From NCBI GenBank assembly GCA_002451855.1, contig DKDS01000031.1:59691-66890 (forward strand): a stretch of 7,200 nucleotides of DNA, written 5' to 3'. Source of the stretch: Ruminococcaceae bacterium UBA6842. Its GTDB lineage: Bacteria > Bacillota > Clostridia > Oscillospirales > Acutalibacteraceae. How positions within the stretch are numbered: position 1 is the stretch's first letter; each line of letters starts with the position of its first letter. Positions 4,500-7,200 of the stretch are shown here, in pieces. The notes under the pieces were generated by a model that saw only the letters and a program-made list of their open reading frames with translations, was not told the DNA's origin and did not search any database. Made by a program: the position numbers and the translations under genes.

Positions 4500-5249
4500 T
4501 CAAACCAAGGTCATGATTTTAGGTCCGTCTGCGGTAATGGCAATAGTATGCTCAAAATGAGCTGACAGAGAACCGTCCTTTGTCAAAACAGTCCACCCAT
4601 CCGGCTGTACCTTTACATCATAGCCTCCGGCATTTACCATAGGCTCGATTGCAATAGTCATACCGGGAATAAGTCTTATTCCCCTGCCGGGTGTGCCGAA
4701 ATTCGGAACCTCCGGAGCTTCATGCAGGTGAGTACCCACGCCGTGTCCGACAAACTGGCGGACAACCGAATACCCTCTTGCCTCAACATATCGCTGCACC
4801 GCGTAGCCGATATCGCCGATTCTGCTGCCTGCACACGCCGCTTTTATGCCCTCGTAAAGGCTTTCCTTCGTCGTATCTATCAGCCGCTTTGCTTCCGCGG
4901 AAATATCTCCGCAGGCAAAAGTGGCAGCATTGTCGCCGTGATACCCGTCAAACTTAGCGCCGAGGTCGATACTTACTATATCGCCGGCACGAAGCTTACG
5001 CTTGTGAGACGGTATGCCGTGAATAACTTCGTTGTTTATTGAAATACAGGCGGTAGCGGGATAGCCCTCATAGTTTTTAAAGTTCGGCTCTCCGCCGCGG
5101 CGGCGGATATAATCCTCCGCCAAACGGTCTATTTCAGCCGTTGTAACTCCGGGTTCAACCGCTTTGCCTGCTGTTTCTAATGCTCCGGCCGATATACTGC
5201 AAGCTTCCTTCATTATTTTAAGCTCACGGCCGGTTTTAAGCACGATCAT
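4500..5249 (-). CDS. map: Methionine aminopeptidase, type I
   Basis: This enzyme removes the initiator methionine from nascent proteins with small second residues. It has 249 residues and a single pita-bread catalytic domain, with no N-terminal SEC-C or SH3 extension. All residues of the dinuclear metal centre are visible: D95 (VSIDLG), D106 (YHGDNA), H169 (VGHGVG), E202 (AIEPM) and E233 (FEHT). The substrate-side histidines H77 (VIHGIP) and H176 (THLHEAPEVPN) are also present. The ATG overlaps the adk stop by four bases (ATGA), with GGAG 8 nt upstream inside adk, a typical coupled start. Placement between adk and the KOW/infA pair is the usual Firmicute order and ties protein maturation to ribosome supply. 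Confidence 0.98.
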   Translation of the reverse strand: MIVLKTGRELKIMKEACSISAGALETAGKAVEPGVTTAEIDRLAEDYIRRRGGEPNFKNYEGYPATACISINNEVIHGIPSHKRKLRAGDIVSIDLGAKFDGYHGDNAATFACGDISAEAKRLIDTTKESLYEGIKAACAGSRIGDIGYAVQRYVEARGYSVVRQFVGHGVGTHLHEAPEVPNFGTPGRGIRLIPGMTIAIEPMVNAGGYDVKVQPDGWTVLTKDGSLSAHFEHTIAITADGPKIMTLV

Positions 5250-5884
5250 ATATTTTTCTCCAACGCTTCGAGCACAAGACGGGTAGTATCCTTAACCTCA
5301 TCCTGTCCCTCGACAGTTATCAGCTTACCGCAATTTTCGTAATAGCTTTTGAGCGGTTCGGTCTGCTCGTGATAAACATTAAGTCTGTTTTTCACGGTTT
5401 CCGGCTCGTCGTCCTTACGGATAACAAGCTTACCGCCGCAGGTGTTACACACACCCTCCACAGCCGGTTTTTTATACTCGGTGTGGTAGCTGGCGCCGCA
5501 TTTTTCACAAACACGCCTGCCAGACATACGCTTTACGATTTCGCTGTCCGCAACCTCGATAGAAAGGGCGGCGTCAATTCCGAACCCCATATTATCAAGA
5601 GCCTCAGCCTGCGGTATCGTGCGGGGGAAGCCGTCCAGAATGTAACCGTCCTTGCAGTCGCTTTCATTAAGGCGTTCCTTTATGATGCCTATTACAACAT
5701 CATCCGGAACAAGCTCGCCCGCGTCAATATATGATTTTGCCTTAAGTCCCATTTCCGTACCGTTTTTAAGCGCAGCACGAATAATGTTGCCGGTGGAAAT
5801 GGTAGGAATATTGTATTTTTCGGATATTATCTCCGCCTGAGTGCCTTTGCCGGCTCCCGGTGCTCCCAAAAGAATGAGCTTCAT
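5246..5884 (-). CDS. adk: Adenylate kinase (zinc-containing LID)
   Basis: It catalyses ATP + AMP to 2 ADP and keeps adenylate pools balanced in the cytoplasm. It has 212 residues, the long bacterial form. The P-loop GAPGAGKGT lies at 7-15 and the AMP-binding region at about 30-60 (TISTGNIIRAALKNGT). The family signature GYILDGFPRT is at 80-89. The LID domain at about 122-160 has C126-x2-C129 and C146-x2-C149, a structural zinc site common in Gram-positive enzymes. RKDDEPETVKNRL follows with catalytic arginines. AAAGGAG (5898-5892) is 7 nt before the ATG, only 15 nt after the secY stop, and the stop overlaps the map start. Intact and ordinary. Confidence 0.98.
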   Translation of the reverse strand: MKLILLGAPGAGKGTQAEIISEKYNIPTISTGNIIRAALKNGTEMGLKAKSYIDAGELVPDDVVIGIIKERLNESDCKDGYILDGFPRTIPQAEALDNMGFGIDAALSIEVADSEIVKRMSGRRVCEKCGASYHTEYKKPAVEGVCNTCGGKLVIRKDDEPETVKNRLNVYHEQTEPLKSYYENCGKLITVEGQDEVKDTTRLVLEALEKNI

Positions 5885-5899
5885 ATTAATACTCCTTTA

Positions 5900-7177
5900 T
5901 TAATCCAGGAATCCCTTATAATGACGCATCATCATCTGGGACTCAAGATTGCGTACCGTGTCAAGCGCAACACCGACCATAATGAGTATCGAAGTTCCGC
6001 CCAAAGAAATATTTATCTTTCCGACGGTTCCGATAAGTATCGGAAGTATTGCGATAACGCTTAAGAAAAGCGCGCCCATAAGGGTTATTCTTGACAGTAT
6101 CTTGGAAATGAAATCGGAAGTGGATTTTCCGGGACGGATACCCGGTATAGCACCGCCGTTTTTGCGTAAATTGTTTGCCATTTCAATCGGATTAAACTGA
6201 ATGGTAGCATAGAAATACGCAAATCCTATTATCAGTAAGAAATAAATTACTGCGTAGAAAACTCCCTGTACGCTGAAAAGCCTTAATACCTTATAGAACC
6301 AGTGGTTCTCGTTCTTCCAGAACGAAAGTATCATAGTGGGGAGCATAAGGATGCTCGAAGCAAAGATTATCGGCATAACACCGGACATATTGACCTTAAT
6401 CGGAATATGTGTGTTCTGACCGCCGTACATCTTGTTGCCCACAACACGCTTTGCGTACTGAACGGGAATTCGGCGCTCTGCCTCTGTCATCCATACTATA
6501 AATACGATAACTGCGAGGAAGAGAAGTACTATTCCCACAACAGCCGCCTGCTGATCGAGCTTCCAGTAAGCGATAAGCGCGTTAAGAGCCTGCGGACCGC
6601 GGGAAATAATACCTGCGAAAAGCAGTATTGAAATACCGTTGCCGATACCCTTAACATCTATCTGCTCGCCGAGCCACATTACAAGCGCCGAACCTGCGGT
6701 AAACGCAAGTATGATAACAAACGCGGCGAAAATCGTCCATTTGCCGGTAACGCTTAAATAATTGCTGTTTTTAAGATAGAAGAAGTAAGCCGTACCCTGA
6801 ATGAGCGCCAAGCCCATTGTAACATAACGGGTAATCTGAGCCAATTTCTTCTGTCCCTCCTCGCCCTCTTTCGAAAGTCTTTCGAGTGCGGGGATAGCAA
6901 CGCAGAGAAGCTGTACTATAATGGAGGAGTTGATGTACGGGGTAACCGACATTGCGAAGATTGCGCCGTATTCAAGACCGCCTCCGGTTAAAATTGAAAG
7001 ATAGCTGAAAAATTCATTTGTCTGTCCCGACTCGGTAGCGGATTTAAGCGCCGCAACATCGATGTAAGGCACCGGAATAACCGAACCGATACGGAATATC
7101 AAAATGATGAAAACGGTAAAAAGAATCTTATTACGAATTTCTTTTACTTTCCAGGCGTTTCTTAATGTTTCTAACAT
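5900..7177 (-). CDS. secY: Protein translocase subunit SecY
   Basis: SecY is the channel subunit of the SecYEG translocon in the cytoplasmic membrane. It has 425 residues, full length for Firmicutes. Ten membrane segments can be placed at about 17-36, 72-97, 115-135, 148-168, 178-195, 210-230, 266-286, 306-328, 362-383 and 392-408. A glycine-rich plug region (about 58-72, LSILTGGGLEY) precedes segment 2. The conserved SecY signature GSALVMWLGEQIDVKGIGNG lies at 162-181. The cytoplasmic loops that bind SecA or the ribosome hold ERRIPVQYAKR (234-244) and RKNGGAIPGIRPG (338-350). The ATG overlaps the rplO stop (TGATG) and its Shine-Dalgarno lies inside rplO codons. adk follows after 15 nt. Confidence 0.98.
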   Translation of the reverse strand: MLETLRNAWKVKEIRNKILFTVFIILIFRIGSVIPVPYIDVAALKSATESGQTNEFFSYLSILTGGGLEYGAIFAMSVTPYINSSIIVQLLCVAIPALERLSKEGEEGQKKLAQITRYVTMGLALIQGTAYFFYLKNSNYLSVTGKWTIFAAFVIILAFTAGSALVMWLGEQIDVKGIGNGISILLFAGIISRGPQALNALIAYWKLDQQAAVVGIVLLFLAVIVFIVWMTEAERRIPVQYAKRVVGNKMYGGQNTHIPIKVNMSGVMPIIFASSILMLPTMILSFWKNENHWFYKVLRLFSVQGVFYAVIYFLLIIGFAYFYATIQFNPIEMANNLRKNGGAIPGIRPGKSTSDFISKILSRITLMGALFLSVIAILPILIGTVGKINISLGGTSILIMVGVALDTVRNLESQMMMRHYKGFLD

Positions 7178-7200
7178 CAGATCACCTCAGCCTTTCCGCC
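7177..7200 (-). CDS. rplO: 50S ribosomal protein uL15, C-terminal end (partial)
   Basis: The frame ending in TGA at 7179-7177 reads GGKAEVI, the usual last residues of uL15, the gene that almost always precedes secY in bacteria. Only seven codons lie inside the window, so the call rests on this C-terminal motif plus synteny. Its stop overlaps the secY ATG by one base. Confidence 0.75.
   Translation of the reverse strand, partial: GGKAEVI
7181..7188 (-). promoter_or_regulatory. secY Shine-Dalgarno within rplO codons
   Basis: GAGGTGAT, three bases before the secY ATG, is complementary to the 16S rRNA 3' end and at the same time encodes the Glu-Val of the uL15 C-terminus. The core GAGG (7188-7185) lies at a normal distance (7 nt) from the start. 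With the TGATG overlap this points to coupled translation of rplO and secY. Confidence 0.7.

Noticed and set aside
4691..5042. Two plus-strand frames opposite map
   Set aside because: They are antisense to a gene with all catalytic residues intact, and their compositions are unlike real proteins.
1..7200. A mobile element, CRISPR array, defence system or other undescribed gene system
   Set aside because: No transposase, integrase, direct-repeat array or unfamiliar gene cluster was seen. Apart from one XRE regulator and one tRNA, all genes are core translation and secretion genes in standard order.

Overview
The window looks like a piece of a Clostridia-type Firmicute chromosome, possibly a gut Oscillospiraceae/Ruminococcaceae relative. 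The grounds are the gene order, Gram-positive Shine-Dalgarno sequences (AAGGAGG-like) before nearly every gene, moderate GC by eye, and rpsD lying inside the alpha operon between rpsK and rpoA. The class-level call is reasonable. The family-level call is a guess.

About six sevenths of the window (951-7200) is the distal part of the spc/alpha ribosomal protein operon, all on the minus strand. In transcription order, from high to low coordinates, it reads: the last codons of rplO, secY, adk, map, a small KOW-domain protein gene, infA, rpmJ (37 codons), rpsM, rpsK, rpsD, rpoA and rplQ. Every complete gene is intact, with the expected family length and visible catalytic or metal-binding residues. 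Several junctions are stop/start overlaps (rplO/secY TGATG, adk/map ATGA, KOW/infA TAATG), which suggests translational coupling. Together these genes supply membrane insertion (SecY), adenylate balance (Adk), N-terminal Met removal (Map), translation initiation (IF-1), small-subunit head and body proteins (uS13, uS11, uS4), bL36 and bL17 of the large subunit, and the RNA polymerase assembly platform (alpha).

The operon ends in a structured region at about 790-942. It holds a 65-bp imperfect palindrome directly after rplQ and two strong terminator-like hairpins shared with a convergent plus-strand gene. That gene (375-788) encodes a 137-residue XRE-family helix-turn-helix regulator of unknown target.

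Upstream of the regulator, on the minus strand, is a complete tRNA-Thr(CGU) gene with its own near-consensus sigma-A promoter and its own terminator hairpin. The AT-rich left end (1-190) has no gene. It carries a perfect-consensus leftward promoter (43-71) whose transcript leaves the window, and a good rightward promoter (148-176) that would read antisense through the tRNA gene into the regulator.

I found no mobile element, CRISPR array or recognisably new system. The points most worth a second look are non-coding: the post-rplQ palindrome, the antisense-to-tRNA promoter, and the unidentified transcript leaving the left edge.
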